Assembly: GCA_035936835.1 (NCBI GenBank)
Contig: DASYVT010000150.1
Location: 1 to 39,090 of the forward strand
Length of the DNA: 39,090 nt
Direction: 5' to 3'
Source: Candidatus Methylomirabilota bacterium
Lineage (GTDB): Bacteria; Methylomirabilota; Methylomirabilia; Rokubacteriales; CSP1-6
The notes beneath the pieces are model-generated. The model saw only the letters and a program-made list of their open reading frames with translations. It did not search any database and was not told the origin of the DNA. Every line of letters begins with the position of its first letter. Positions within the stretch are counted from its first letter, which is position 1. Below, piece after piece: positions 20,450 to 28,055 of the stretch. The position numbers and the translations under genes were made by a program.

Positions 20450-22057
20450 TCAGCCGTAGGGCTGCGGGTAAGGAGTCGTGAGGGTCTCGCCGCGGTAGAG
20501 GTTGAGCGTGGCCTCCGAGCGGCCGGCCCGCCCAACGTCAACCTCACCCAGGGGGCTGATGCGGACGAAGTAGCGGCCGTAGCGGTCTCTGACCTCCGCC
20601 AGCGTCTTCGTGGTGACGAAGATGCCGTCCTTGCCGAGCCAGCGCTCGGAGCGGTCGAAGAAGGCGAAGGCCCGCGGGTTGCCGCCGCGCGTGAAAGCAA
20701 GCACGGGCAGCTTGCCCTTGAGGGCATAGTCGACCTTGCCCGCCAGGAACCACCAATCCGTGAAGACGAAGATGTCCTTCCGATCGAGGAGCCCGCGCTC
20801 GGCGAAGGCGCGCTCAAGACCCGTGAAGTCGACACATTCGAAGGTGGGATCGGTGGGATCGGTGGGATCCTCGATACCTGGAAGGAGCTTGGCGAGCCCC
20901 GGTAGATCCTTGAGCCAGCCCGTTCCGGTATGCGTCGTGAGCACGGCCATGGCGACGAGCGAGACGACGGCGGTGACCCGGAGCGACCAGCGGTAGGCAG
21001 CGCTCCCGCGGGTGAGGCCGCGGTACAGCGTGTCGCCCAGGGGCAGGAAGAGCAGGAGGTAGCCCGGCGCCGGCCAGTGGAAGTGACGCTGGCTCACGCT
21101 CGCATAGGCGGCGACCCCGGTGAAGAGCACGATCGGCGTCACCGCCAGCCACGCGATGAATCGTCGCTCGGGCTGCGGCGGCCGGCGCCCGAACGAGGTG
21201 ATCAGCTCGATCACGAGCGCGGCCCAGAGCCAGGGCAGGAGCGCGAGCGACTGCCCGGCGATATTGACGAGCAGCCAGTCCAGGCGGATCCCGGAGTAGG
21301 TCTGGAGCCCTCGGGTGCTCTGGAAGATGAAGGAGATCCACTCGTGCTGCGCGTTCCACACCAGCACCGGGGTGAAGAACAGTAAGGCGACGGCGAGGGC
21401 GAGATAGGGTCCCGGATGGGCGAGCCAACGGCGCTGCTCACGGTGGGTCAGCACGTAAAGCCCGGCACCGGCCACGAGGAGCACGGCCGCGTACTTGCTC
21501 AGCATGGCGAGGCCCAGCATGGCGCCGGCGGCCGCCCACCACGCGAGCGGCCGGCGCGGCGGCGGCCCCACGAGGAGATGCGTCAGGCACCAGACGCAGG
21601 CGAGCGAGAAGAACATCAACGGCCCTTCGGGCTGCAAGAAGATGCCGACGCTCAACGAGAAGACGGGAGCGAGGTTGAGGAGGAGCGCGGCATAGAAGCC
21701 GGGCCACGGTCCGAACAGCCGCCGTCCCAACAGGAACATGAGCGAGGTGGTCCCGGCGAACAGGACGATGAACGGCCAGCGCAGGACGAGGCGTCCCACC
21801 TCGCCGCTCAAGAGGAGGCTCAGGGTGCCGAGGAGCATGGAGAGAGGAGGGTGATCGTGGTAAGAAAGGCTCGGGTGGAGCGCGCACGAGAAGTAGTAGG
21901 ACTCGCCGAAGCAGAGCCCGTCGCCCCATGCGACGACGAGCCGCAAGAGTCCGCTGACGACGATCAGCCAGGTGACGGCCGCCCGCGGAGAGATGCGACC
22001 GGGGCCGGTGGAGGTTGCAGCAGCGGGGGCGAGGCTCAATCGCGCCTCCGTTGCCAT
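20450..22057 (-). CDS. GT39/PMT_2-family membrane glycosyltransferase
   Basis: A protein of about 535 residues with many membrane helices. GESYYFSCALHPSLSYHDHPPL contains the acidic/His-Pro motif region of dolichyl-phosphate-mannose-type transferases (the exact run is at residues ~58-79). The ATG at 22057 is preferred: the upstream in-frame part is a low-complexity Arg/Gly/His-rich stretch typical of GC-rich noncoding frames. A triple GGTGGGATC repeat at 20843-20869 encodes Pro-Thr-Asp repeats before the C-terminal soluble domain. It is the first gene of the four-gene minus-strand operon, 24 bp before the aminotransferase. Confidence 0.8.
   Translation of the reverse strand: MATEARLSLAPAAATSTGPGRISPRAAVTWLIVVSGLLRLVVAWGDGLCFGESYYFSCALHPSLSYHDHPPLSMLLGTLSLLLSGEVGRLVLRWPFIVLFAGTTSLMFLLGRRLFGPWPGFYAALLLNLAPVFSLSVGIFLQPEGPLMFFSLACVWCLTHLLVGPPPRRPLAWWAAAGAMLGLAMLSKYAAVLLVAGAGLYVLTHREQRRWLAHPGPYLALAVALLFFTPVLVWNAQHEWISFIFQSTRGLQTYSGIRLDWLLVNIAGQSLALLPWLWAALVIELITSFGRRPPQPERRFIAWLAVTPIVLFTGVAAYASVSQRHFHWPAPGYLLLFLPLGDTLYRGLTRGSAAYRWSLRVTAVVSLVAMAVLTTHTGTGWLKDLPGLAKLLPGIEDPTDPTDPTFECVDFTGLERAFAERGLLDRKDIFVFTDWWFLAGKVDYALKGKLPVLAFTRGGNPRAFAFFDRSERWLGKDGIFVTTKTLAEVRDRYGRYFVRISPLGEVDVGRAGRSEATLNLYRGETLTTPYPQPYG
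20843..20869. repeat. Three perfect copies of a 9-bp tandem repeat in a coding region
   Basis: GGTGGGATC is repeated three times in a row. On the minus strand it encodes Asp-Pro-Thr units inside the PMT_2 transferase. Nine-base units keep frame, so copy number can vary without disrupting the protein. Confidence 0.8.
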
Positions 22058-22896
22058 GCGAGGAGCAAGAGCGTCGCCAGCGCGGACCGCCACATCGAGC
22101 AGGCGGCCGGTCTGCCAGGGATCGCGGGGCGCTCGGCGCCCATCACAATCACGCCCGCGTCCTCGCGCTCGAGGGTCCATGCGAAGGTGGTGGTGCAGGC
22201 CGAGCCGAGGCCGAGCTTGCGGTCGCGGCGGATGAAGCGTCTCGCATCGTGCGTCGATCCTGCCAGAGTGCCCGGGAGAGGTCAATCCTGAGCGCCCAAA
22301 GAGCCGGGGGCGCCGGCACCGCTGACGCCGCGTGCTGCGAAGGTGTGCTACCCGTGACTACGCACCTCAGAGACACCCCCACCGGGTCCGTTTTGCTCCC
22401 GTCTCACCCCCCTTGGGGCCTGCGATCATGTGGGGTGCCACACGAGTCGCTCGATGTTGGCCCGAAAGCGGTGGCGGGAGAGCCGGGTCCAGTGGGTGGC
22501 TTCCTTACCCTTCTTGATCCACTACTCCGCCGTCCCGCGCTGGTTGTAGAAATGGACGACGGCGCGGTTCGTCCCGGCCTGATACTGGAAGCTCCGGTGA
22601 GCGTAGGAAACATTAACGCCAGTTCGCATCACGCGGCCCCATACAGCGGGCCTCCAAGACCCCCTGAAAGACCCCAGCGTCGTCGAGCCGCCGGCCCCGG
22701 AGGCCTCCCTGGAGCCGAGACCGCCCGGCTCTGATCCGGCTCCTGCGGCGCTCCGGCTCCCGGGACAGGGGCGTCGTCAAGGGAAGCGCGAGCCCCTGCC
22801 GCGTGAGCGGCCGGAGAAGCAGACGACAGCGATCCAACGAGGCGCGAGGCGGGCTTCACGCGGGCGGCCGCCCTCGCCCGCGCCCCGGGGCGCTCC
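22058..22896. other. Gene-poor stretch between glycosylation operon and DedA gene
   Basis: About 840 bp without an intact gene. Its middle holds the transposase remnant at 22426-22623. The part 22058-22425 should contain the promoter of the minus-strand operon; no clear -35/-10 pair was recognised. In 22641-22896 open frames exist on both strands but have the composition of GC-rich noncoding frames and show no family I recognise. Confidence 0.5.
22426..22623 (-). pseudogene. IS1380-type transposase remnant, C-terminal region
   Basis: Translating the minus strand gives VVHFYNQRGTAE, a TAG stop at 22522-22524, then WIKKGKEATHWTRLSRHRF and RANIERL before a TGA at 22426-22428. IS1380-family transposases carry the motif FYNxRGTAEQWIKEGKNAxxWTRLSCxRF near the C terminus, so the TAG replaces the conserved Gln codon (CAG to TAG). 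The N-terminal two thirds are absent, and the reading is lost after the ERL segment. This is a decayed insertion-sequence fragment; its outer limits are approximate. Confidence 0.75.
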
Positions 22897-23547
22897 TCAG
22901 ATGTCGCGTGCGTCACCGCGACCGGCGGGCCGGGCGGCTCGCCGGTCGCGGGCCCACGCCATCGCGATGAAAGCCAGTGCCGCCACGGCCAGGATCGCAG
23001 CGAACAGCGCGGCGTCTTCCTTTAACCCCACCGCGCGGCGCAGCCGTTCGACCCAGTCGCCGAGGCCGTAGCCCACGCCGTAGCCCACGAGCACGGGCCA
23101 CGGGACGTAGCAGATGGCGCCCAGGAGGTTGGCGGCGAAGAATCGGAGTGGCGGGAGCCCGCCCGCGCCCGCGAGTGGTCCCGCGACGGTGCGCAGACCC
23201 GGCACGAAGCGCGCCACGAATACGGCTCGCGCGCCGTAGCGCGCGATGAGCGCCTGGGCCTGCGCCACTCGCGCGGGCGGCAGCGGCAGGCGCGCGACGG
23301 CCCGCCGGCCGTAGTGCCGCCCCGCCCAGAAGCCCAGGTTGTCGCCGAGGCTTGCGCTCACCACGCCCACGAGGATCACGAGGGGCAGGTGGAGGTGCCC
23401 GTGCCACGCGAGGTAGCCGGCCAGGACGAGGACGGACTCCTCGGGCGCGGGCACGCCCGCGTTGCCCAAGAGGACGATCACGAGGATCGCGGCGTAGCCG
23501 AGGTGCTGGAAGAGGTGGCTCGGGTCGAGCACGGCGGGCGCGAGCAT
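22897..23547 (-). CDS. DedA/SNARE-associated (VTT-domain) membrane protein
   Basis: A 216-residue DedA-family protein with about five hydrophobic segments. NAGVPAPEESVLVLAGYLA carries the conserved acidic residue, SLGDNLGFWAGRHYG follows, and ARFVPGLRTVAGPLAG is the arginine-containing amphipathic motif. DedA proteins support membrane lipid homeostasis, with undecaprenyl-phosphate recycling shown for some members. That would fit the polyprenyl-linked sugar operon nearby, but the link is only positional. It is divergent from the response regulator gene, 59 bp away. Confidence 0.9.
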   Translation of the reverse strand: MLAPAVLDPSHLFQHLGYAAILVIVLLGNAGVPAPEESVLVLAGYLAWHGHLHLPLVILVGVVSASLGDNLGFWAGRHYGRRAVARLPLPPARVAQAQALIARYGARAVFVARFVPGLRTVAGPLAGAGGLPPLRFFAANLLGAICYVPWPVLVGYGVGYGLGDWVERLRRAVGLKEDAALFAAILAVAALAFIAMAWARDRRAARPAGRGDARDI

Positions 23548-23606
23548 AGCACGACGTCCGCGGCGGCATTGACAGGGCGCGGCGCGTGGGCGACAACTGG
23601 TCGGGT

Positions 23607-24284
23607 ATGCGCATCCTGGTGGTCGAGGACGACAGAAAGGTCGCGAGCTTCATCCGGAAGGGCCTCGAGGAGGAAGGGCACGCGGTCGAGGTCGCCGGCG
23701 ACGGCGCCGCCGCGGTCGAGCGCGCCACCGACGGCGCGCCCTGGGACCTCGTGGTCCTCGACGTCATGCTGCCCAAGGGCGACGGGTTCGGCGTGCTCAA
23801 GGCGCTCCGCCAGGAGGGCCTCCGCATGCCGGTCTTGATGCTCACGGCCCGCGATGCTGTCAGCGACAGGGTCACGGGCCTCGATCTCGGCGCCGACGAC
23901 TACCTGAGCAAGCCCTTCGCCTTCGAGGAATTCCTGGCCCGGGTGCGCGCGCTCCTGCGCCGGGGCGGCGGCGGGCCCGCGCCCGTGCTCCGGCTGGCCG
24001 ACCTCACTCTCGACCCGGCCACTCGGGAGGTCCGGCGCGGCGCTCGCCGCGTCGAGCTGACGGCCCGCGAGCACACGCTGCTCGAGTACTTCCTGCGCAA
24101 CGCCGGCCGCGTGCTGACCCGGCCCATGCTGGCCCAGCACGTCTGGGGCCTCGACTTCGACCCCGAGAGCAACGTGGTCGACGTCTACGTCGGCTACCTC
24201 CGTAGGCGGATCGAGGGGCCGGGCGAGCGGCGGCTCCTGCACACCGTGCGGGGCGTCGGGTACGTGCTCAAGGACGAGCCGTGA
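23607..24284 (+). CDS. OmpR/PhoB-family response regulator
   Basis: A 225-residue two-domain regulator. The receiver has MRILVVEDDRKVASF, phospho-acceptor Asp52 in VVLDVMLPKGDG, Thr in MLTARDA and Lys in LSKPF. The C-terminal winged helix ends with VDVYVGYLRRRIE and TVRGVGYVLKDE, typical of OmpR-type DNA-binding domains. ATG 23607 is the natural domain start; a GTG at 23586 is possible. The stop overlaps the kinase GTG by 4 bp (GTGA). Likely targets include the HtrA promoter downstream, which has 11-bp-spaced repeats. Confidence 0.93.
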   Translation: MRILVVEDDRKVASFIRKGLEEEGHAVEVAGDGAAAVERATDGAPWDLVVLDVMLPKGDGFGVLKALRQEGLRMPVLMLTARDAVSDRVTGLDLGADDYLSKPFAFEEFLARVRALLRRGGGGPAPVLRLADLTLDPATREVRRGARRVELTAREHTLLEYFLRNAGRVLTRPMLAQHVWGLDFDPESNVVDVYVGYLRRRIEGPGERRLLHTVRGVGYVLKDEP

Positions 24285-25681
24285 GGCCGCTGTCGATCCG
24301 CGCGCGGCTCACGATCTGGTACGCGGCAGCGCTGCTTGCCATCCTGGCCGTGGTGAGCGCGCTGTCCTACTCCGCCCTCCGCTGGAGCCTGCTCCAGCAG
24401 GTGGACGCCTCGCTCGCGACCGTGGCGCAGATCGTCCGCGAGACCGACGAGCGCGGCGCCGGCGGTTCGGAGGTCGAGCGGGCGATCCGCGAGCTGCTCG
24501 GCCCGGGCTTCTCCGACCAGTTCTTCCAGTTCCTCGACCCCGAGGGGCGCTCGCGCTTCCGCTCGGGGCCTCCGCCCGCCGCCGCCCTCCCGCTGTCGCC
24601 CGAAGCGCGGGAGAACGCCGCGCGCGGGCAGCGCACCTTCGAGACGCTCGAGGATCCGCGGGGCGGGCCGGTTCGGCTTCTGACCGTGCCGGTGCTCCGC
24701 TCCGGCCGGTCGGTGGAGATCATCCAGGTCTCCGCGCCTCTCGCGCGCACGCGCGAGGCGCTCGCTCGCTACCTGACGACGCTCCTGGCGCTGGTGCCGG
24801 TGGCGGTCGGCCTCGGGGCGGCCGGCGGCGCCGTTCTCGCCGGCCGTGCGCTGTCTCCGGTGCGCGGGATGTCGGAGGCGGCGCGCCAGATCACGGCCGA
24901 GGATCTGCATCAGCGGCTTGCTCGGCGGGGTGCCGATGACGAGATCGACCACCTGGCCGACACCCTCAACACCATGCTGGCCGGGCTCGAGGCGGCCTTC
25001 GCCCAGGCCAAGCGCTTCTCGGCGGACGCCGCCCACGAGCTGCGCACGCCGCTGACGGCGCTCAAGGGCGAGATGGAGGTGGCGCTTCGCGCGGCGCGCT
25101 CGCCCGAGGAGTACCGCCGGGTGCTCCAGTCGGGCCTCGAGGAGGTCGAGCACCTGATCCGCCTCGTCGAGGACCTCCTGCTCTTCTCGCGCTCCGCCGC
25201 GGCGCTCGGGCCGCCGCCGGCGCGGGTCGAGCTGGAGCCGCTCGTCCTGGAGGCGCTCGAGGCCGGCGCTCGCCGCGCCCAGGGCGCGGGCGTCACGGTT
25301 CGCGCAGATGCGCTCGAGCCGGCGGCGGTGCTGGGCGACGCGGGGGCGCTTCGCCGGGCGCTCGGCAACCTCGTGGACAATGCCATCAAGTACACGCCCG
25401 CCGGCGGCAAGGTCGAGCTCTCCCTGCTGGCGGGGGAGGGGCAGGCTCGCATCGTGGTCCGCGACACCGGCATCGGCATCGATCCCGCCGACGCCGCGCG
25501 CATCTTCGACCCCTTTGTGCGGCTCGACGCGGCCAGAAGCCGCGACGCGGGCGGCGCGGGGCTGGGGCTTGCCCTGGTGCGGGCCATCGTGGATGCCCAC
25601 GGCGGCGCCATCGCCGTGGACAGCACGCCGGGCGCCGGCAGCCGCTTTACGATCAGCCTGCCGCTCGCGCCACCAGCCTGA
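24281..25681 (+). CDS. Sensor histidine kinase
   Basis: A 466-residue membrane kinase. Order: TM1 (IWYAAALLAILAVVSALSYS), a periplasmic sensor of ~115 residues with no recognised domain, TM2 near residues 162-187, a HAMP linker (PVRGMSEAARQITAEDLHQR), then the H-box FSADAAHELRTPL with His252. The ATPase domain has the N-box LVDNAIKYTP, G1 VRDTGIGID, F-box IFDPFVRLD and G2 GAGLGLALV. It is translationally coupled to the response regulator and would phosphorylate its Asp52. The signal is unknown; the downstream protease suggests envelope stress. Confidence 0.93.
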   Translation: MRPLSIRARLTIWYAAALLAILAVVSALSYSALRWSLLQQVDASLATVAQIVRETDERGAGGSEVERAIRELLGPGFSDQFFQFLDPEGRSRFRSGPPPAAALPLSPEARENAARGQRTFETLEDPRGGPVRLLTVPVLRSGRSVEIIQVSAPLARTREALARYLTTLLALVPVAVGLGAAGGAVLAGRALSPVRGMSEAARQITAEDLHQRLARRGADDEIDHLADTLNTMLAGLEAAFAQAKRFSADAAHELRTPLTALKGEMEVALRAARSPEEYRRVLQSGLEEVEHLIRLVEDLLLFSRSAAALGPPPARVELEPLVLEALEAGARRAQGAGVTVRADALEPAAVLGDAGALRRALGNLVDNAIKYTPAGGKVELSLLAGEGQARIVVRDTGIGIDPADAARIFDPFVRLDAARSRDAGGAGLGLALVRAIVDAHGGAIAVDSTPGAGSRFTISLPLAPPA

Positions 25682-25706
25682 GAAGCGTTTGGGCGCCTGA
25701 GAAGCT

Positions 25707-25750
25707 TCTCATCCCGGTCTCATCCTCCTCTCACGAGCGCCTGCTACGTT
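25707..25750 (+). promoter_or_regulatory. Putative OmpR-type operator and promoter of htrA
   Basis: TCTCA occurs at 25707, 25718 and 25729, exactly 11 bp apart; the first two copies extend to TCTCATCC. Direct repeats spaced 11 bp are the classic layout for tandem OmpR/PhoB-family binding. They occupy the -35 region of an extended -10 (TG at 25742-25743, TACGTT at 25745-25750), with no good -35 hexamer, which fits an activated promoter. A perfect palindrome TGAGAAGCTTCTCA at 25698-25711 overlaps the first repeat. Confidence 0.6.
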
Positions 25751-25797
25751 TGCTTGCGGCAGGAACTCAGCGCACTTCACTCACGAGGAGGATGACC

Positions 25798-27264
25798 ATG
25801 AAGACGTTTCTCAGAGACACGAAGTGGGGCTGGCCCGCGCTGGCCCTCGTCGCCGCACTGGCCGTGGGCGGCGTCACGACGGGCTTCGGCCTGACCAATG
25901 GCGCGCAGCCGCCGCTGTGGACGGAACAGTCCGCCATCACGGCGGCCGCGCCGACCGTGCAGGCGCCCGACTGGGTCAAGATCGGCCGGGAGCTCAAGCC
26001 GGCCGTCGTCAACGTCAGCGCCAAGCGTGCTGAGACGGCGATGCCGGAGATGCAGGGCCCGTCCGGCGAGGAGACCCCGTTCGATCGGTACTTCAAGGAC
26101 TTCTTCGGCAGCCGCCCAAAGCGCCACGCGCGCAGCATGGGCTCGGGCTTCATCATCAACCAGAACGGTTACATCGTGACCAACAACCACGTCGTCGAGG
26201 GCGCGAGCCAGGTGCAGGTCAAGCTCTCCGACGGTCGTGAGCTGCCCGCCAAGGTCATCGGGCGCGACTCCAAGACCGACATCGCGCTCCTCAAGGTCGA
26301 GGCGAGCGGCCTCAGCGTCATCCCGCTCGGCGACTCGTCCGCCAGCCAGGTCGGCGAGCCCGTCATGGCCATCGGCAATCCCTTCGGCCTCGAGCAGACG
26401 GTGACCACCGGCATCGTGAGCGCCACCGGGCGCGCCATCGGCGCCGGGCCGTACGACGACTTCATCCAGACCGATGCCTCGATCAACCCCGGCAACAGCG
26501 GCGGGCCGCTCATCAACGCGCGCGGCCAGGCCATCGGCATCAATACGGCGATCTTCTCGCAAAGCGGCGGGTCGGTGGGCATCGGCTTCGCCATCCCGAT
26601 GACGCTCGCGAAGTCCGTCGTGACCCAACTTGCGGACTCGGGCAAGGTGACGCGCGGCTGGCTCGGCGTCGGCATCCAGTCGGTGACGTCCGACCTCGCG
26701 AAGAGCTTCGGCAGGGCCGAGACCACCGGCGTGCTGGTGTCCTCCGTGTCCGAGGGCTCGCCGGCCGAGCGGGCGGGTCTCAAGTCCGGTGACATCATCA
26801 CGGAGTACGACGGGCGCAAGGTGGAGCGCGCCGCCGACCTGCCGCGCGGCGTCGCCGGCACGCCGGTCGGGCGCGAGGTGCGGCTGTCCGTCGTGCGCGA
26901 CGGTATGCCGATGACACTGACGGCCAAGATCGCGGCGCTCGACGCGAAGGAGCCCGGTCAGGCCGACAGCGGTGAGAAGACCAAGCCCGCGCTGGGCCTG
27001 GCGGTGCAGCCGCTGACGCCGGCCCTCGCCCAGCAGCTGGGCGTGCGCGCGACCCAGGGCTTGGTGGTCCAGAACGTCCAGGAGGGCAGCCCCGCCGCCG
27101 AGGCAGGCTTCGAGCGCGGCGACGTGATCGTGGAAGTGGACAAGAAGCCCATCAAGAGCGTAGCCGAGCTCCGCGAGTCCGTGGACAAGCGCGCCAAGGG
27201 CAAGCCGATGCTCTTCCGGATCCAGCGTCAGGACGCAAGCCTCTTCCTCACCGTCACCGTCTAG
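25798..27264 (+). CDS. degP: DegP/HtrA-family periplasmic serine protease
   Basis: A 488-residue Do-type protease with an N-terminal hydrophobic signal or anchor (residues ~12-32). The trypsin-like domain carries the triad His131 (TNNHVVEG), Asp161 (KTDIALLKV) and Ser234 (GNSGGPLIN). Two PDZ domains follow (from about residues 280 and 395; SPAERAGLKSGDIITEYDG and SPAAEAGFERGDVIVEVDKK). It degrades or refolds damaged envelope proteins. ATG 25798 was preferred to ATG 25792 because GAGGAGG (25785-25791) is correctly spaced only for it. It follows the two-component pair and has a terminator behind it. Confidence 0.95.
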   Translation: MKTFLRDTKWGWPALALVAALAVGGVTTGFGLTNGAQPPLWTEQSAITAAAPTVQAPDWVKIGRELKPAVVNVSAKRAETAMPEMQGPSGEETPFDRYFKDFFGSRPKRHARSMGSGFIINQNGYIVTNNHVVEGASQVQVKLSDGRELPAKVIGRDSKTDIALLKVEASGLSVIPLGDSSASQVGEPVMAIGNPFGLEQTVTTGIVSATGRAIGAGPYDDFIQTDASINPGNSGGPLINARGQAIGINTAIFSQSGGSVGIGFAIPMTLAKSVVTQLADSGKVTRGWLGVGIQSVTSDLAKSFGRAETTGVLVSSVSEGSPAERAGLKSGDIITEYDGRKVERAADLPRGVAGTPVGREVRLSVVRDGMPMTLTAKIAALDAKEPGQADSGEKTKPALGLAVQPLTPALAQQLGVRATQGLVVQNVQEGSPAAEAGFERGDVIVEVDKKPIKSVAELRESVDKRAKGKPMLFRIQRQDASLFLTVTV

Positions 27265-27281
27265 CAGTCCATCTCAGCGAA

Positions 27282-27316
27282 CCCGCCGGCGCCCCCAAAG
27301 CGCCGGCGGGCTTTCC
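27282..27316 (+). terminator. Intrinsic terminator after htrA
   Basis: A perfect 11-bp stem CCCGCCGGCGC / GCGCCGGCGGG (27282-27292 and 27300-27310) with loop CCCCAAA is followed by CTTTCC. The stem is very stable; the T tract is short. It sits 18 bp after the protease stop. Confidence 0.8.
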
Positions 27317-27321
27317 GGCGG

Positions 27322-27365
27322 TTGACACCCGGCGCCTCCCACGGTATCGTTGCTCAGAATTCTGA
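27322..27365 (+). promoter_or_regulatory. Promoter and palindromic operator of the toxin-antitoxin pair
   Basis: TTGACA (27322-27327), a 17-bp spacer and TATCGT (27345-27350) form a good sigma-70 promoter. A perfect 12-bp palindrome TCAGAATTCTGA (27354-27365) sits where transcription should start, about 20 bp before the antitoxin ATG. Phd/YefM antitoxins bind palindromes at their own promoters, so this is a strong candidate autorepression site. Confidence 0.7.
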
Positions 27366-27385
27366 CCACAAGGGAGGAGAAGGGG

Positions 27386-27649
27386 ATGAAGACCCTGCCA
27401 TTTGCCGAGGCCCGAGCGAAGCTCAGCCTCCTCGTGGATCGCGTGGCGGCGATGGACGAGGAGATTCTCATCACCCGCAACGGCCGGCCGGCGGCAGTCC
27501 TGGTGAGCCCGGACGAGTACGAGGGATGGAAGGAGACGCGTGCGATCCAATCGGATCGCGAGCTCATGGCGGAGATCCGGCGGGGGCTGCGAGGACTCAG
27601 AAAGAAGGGGAGAATCTACACCCTGAAGGAGCTGATTCCGGACGAGTAG
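27386..27649 (+). CDS. Type II antitoxin, Phd/YefM family
   Basis: An 87-residue protein with the Phd/YefM N-terminal DNA-binding and dimer domain: LPFAEARAKLSLLVDRVAA, then EEILITRNGRPAAVLVSPDEYEG (residues ~25-47). A flexible, charged C-terminal tail (RGLRKKGRIYTLKELIPDE) would wrap the toxin. ATG 27386 follows GGGAGGAGAAGGGG. The toxin gene starts 6 bp after its stop. The promoter and palindrome just upstream fit autorepression by the antitoxin-toxin complex. Confidence 0.88.
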   Translation: MKTLPFAEARAKLSLLVDRVAAMDEEILITRNGRPAAVLVSPDEYEGWKETRAIQSDRELMAEIRRGLRGLRKKGRIYTLKELIPDE

Positions 27650-27655
27650 TATGCC

Positions 27656-27949
27656 GTGACGCCCCCCAGTCGTCTCCGGGTCCCAACCCGCCTCCAGGAA
27701 CTGATCCGCGGCCTCCATCCCGATCTCAAGCGCAAGGTTCGCGCGGCCCTCGACGTTATCCGCGCTGACCCGTCGGCAGGGAAGGAGCTCCGTGATGACC
27801 TCACCGGGCTCCGGAGCTTTCGGCTCGGCCGGTTCCGGATCATCTACCGGTTCGGCCCGCGGCGCCTGATCGACCTGATAGCCATCGGCCCCCGTCGAGT
27901 CATCTACGAAGAGACGCTGCGCCTGCTACGCCGCGCCCGCAGGCCGTGA
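27656..27949 (+). CDS. RelE/ParE-superfamily toxin
   Basis: A 97-residue basic protein starting at GTG. The pattern LHPDLKRKVRAALDVIRADPSAG, then KELRDDLTGLRSFRLGRFRIIYRF and LIDLIAIGPRRVIYEET (helix-rich N part, then a beta sheet with Arg-rich strands) is typical of RelE-type mRNA interferases. Its place 6 bp after a Phd/YefM antitoxin supports this. The family also includes ParE gyrase inhibitors, so the target is not certain. Confidence 0.87.
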   Translation: MTPPSRLRVPTRLQELIRGLHPDLKRKVRAALDVIRADPSAGKELRDDLTGLRSFRLGRFRIIYRFGPRRLIDLIAIGPRRVIYEETLRLLRRARRP

Positions 27950-27954
27950 AGGGC

Positions 27955-28050
27955 GGGGTCAGGTCTTGCAATCCGACATCGGGCCTCAGGAGATGGTCGC
28001 TCGCGGCGGCGGAGCCGAGGAAGAAATGTATGATTGCAAGACCTGACCCC
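27955..28050. repeat. 96-bp element bounded by perfect 19-bp inverted repeats
   Basis: GGGGTCAGGTCTTGCAATC at 27955-27973 is repeated exactly in inverted orientation at 28032-28050, with a 58-bp interior and no gene. This class of 'GGTCAGGTCTTGCA' hairpin resembles REP/REPIN or MITE sequences mobilised by Y1-type transposases. That relation is from memory of similar sequences and is unverified. It lies between the convergent toxin gene and the GNAT fusion gene and could also act as a bidirectional terminator. Confidence 0.75.
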
Positions 28051-28055
28051 CCTGC

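Noticed and set aside
20843-20869. Triple 9-bp repeat as the edge of a CRISPR array
   Set aside because: Units are contiguous without spacers, far too short, and coding.
22613-22837. Minus-strand open frame of 74 codons upstream of the transposase remnant
   Set aside because: No recognised family, biased composition and a different frame from the transposase piece; probably noncoding.
23569-23597. TTGACA-17-GACAAC as promoter of the two-component operon
   Set aside because: The -35 is perfect, but the -10 matches at only three positions and the region is GC-rich; too weak to list as a feature.
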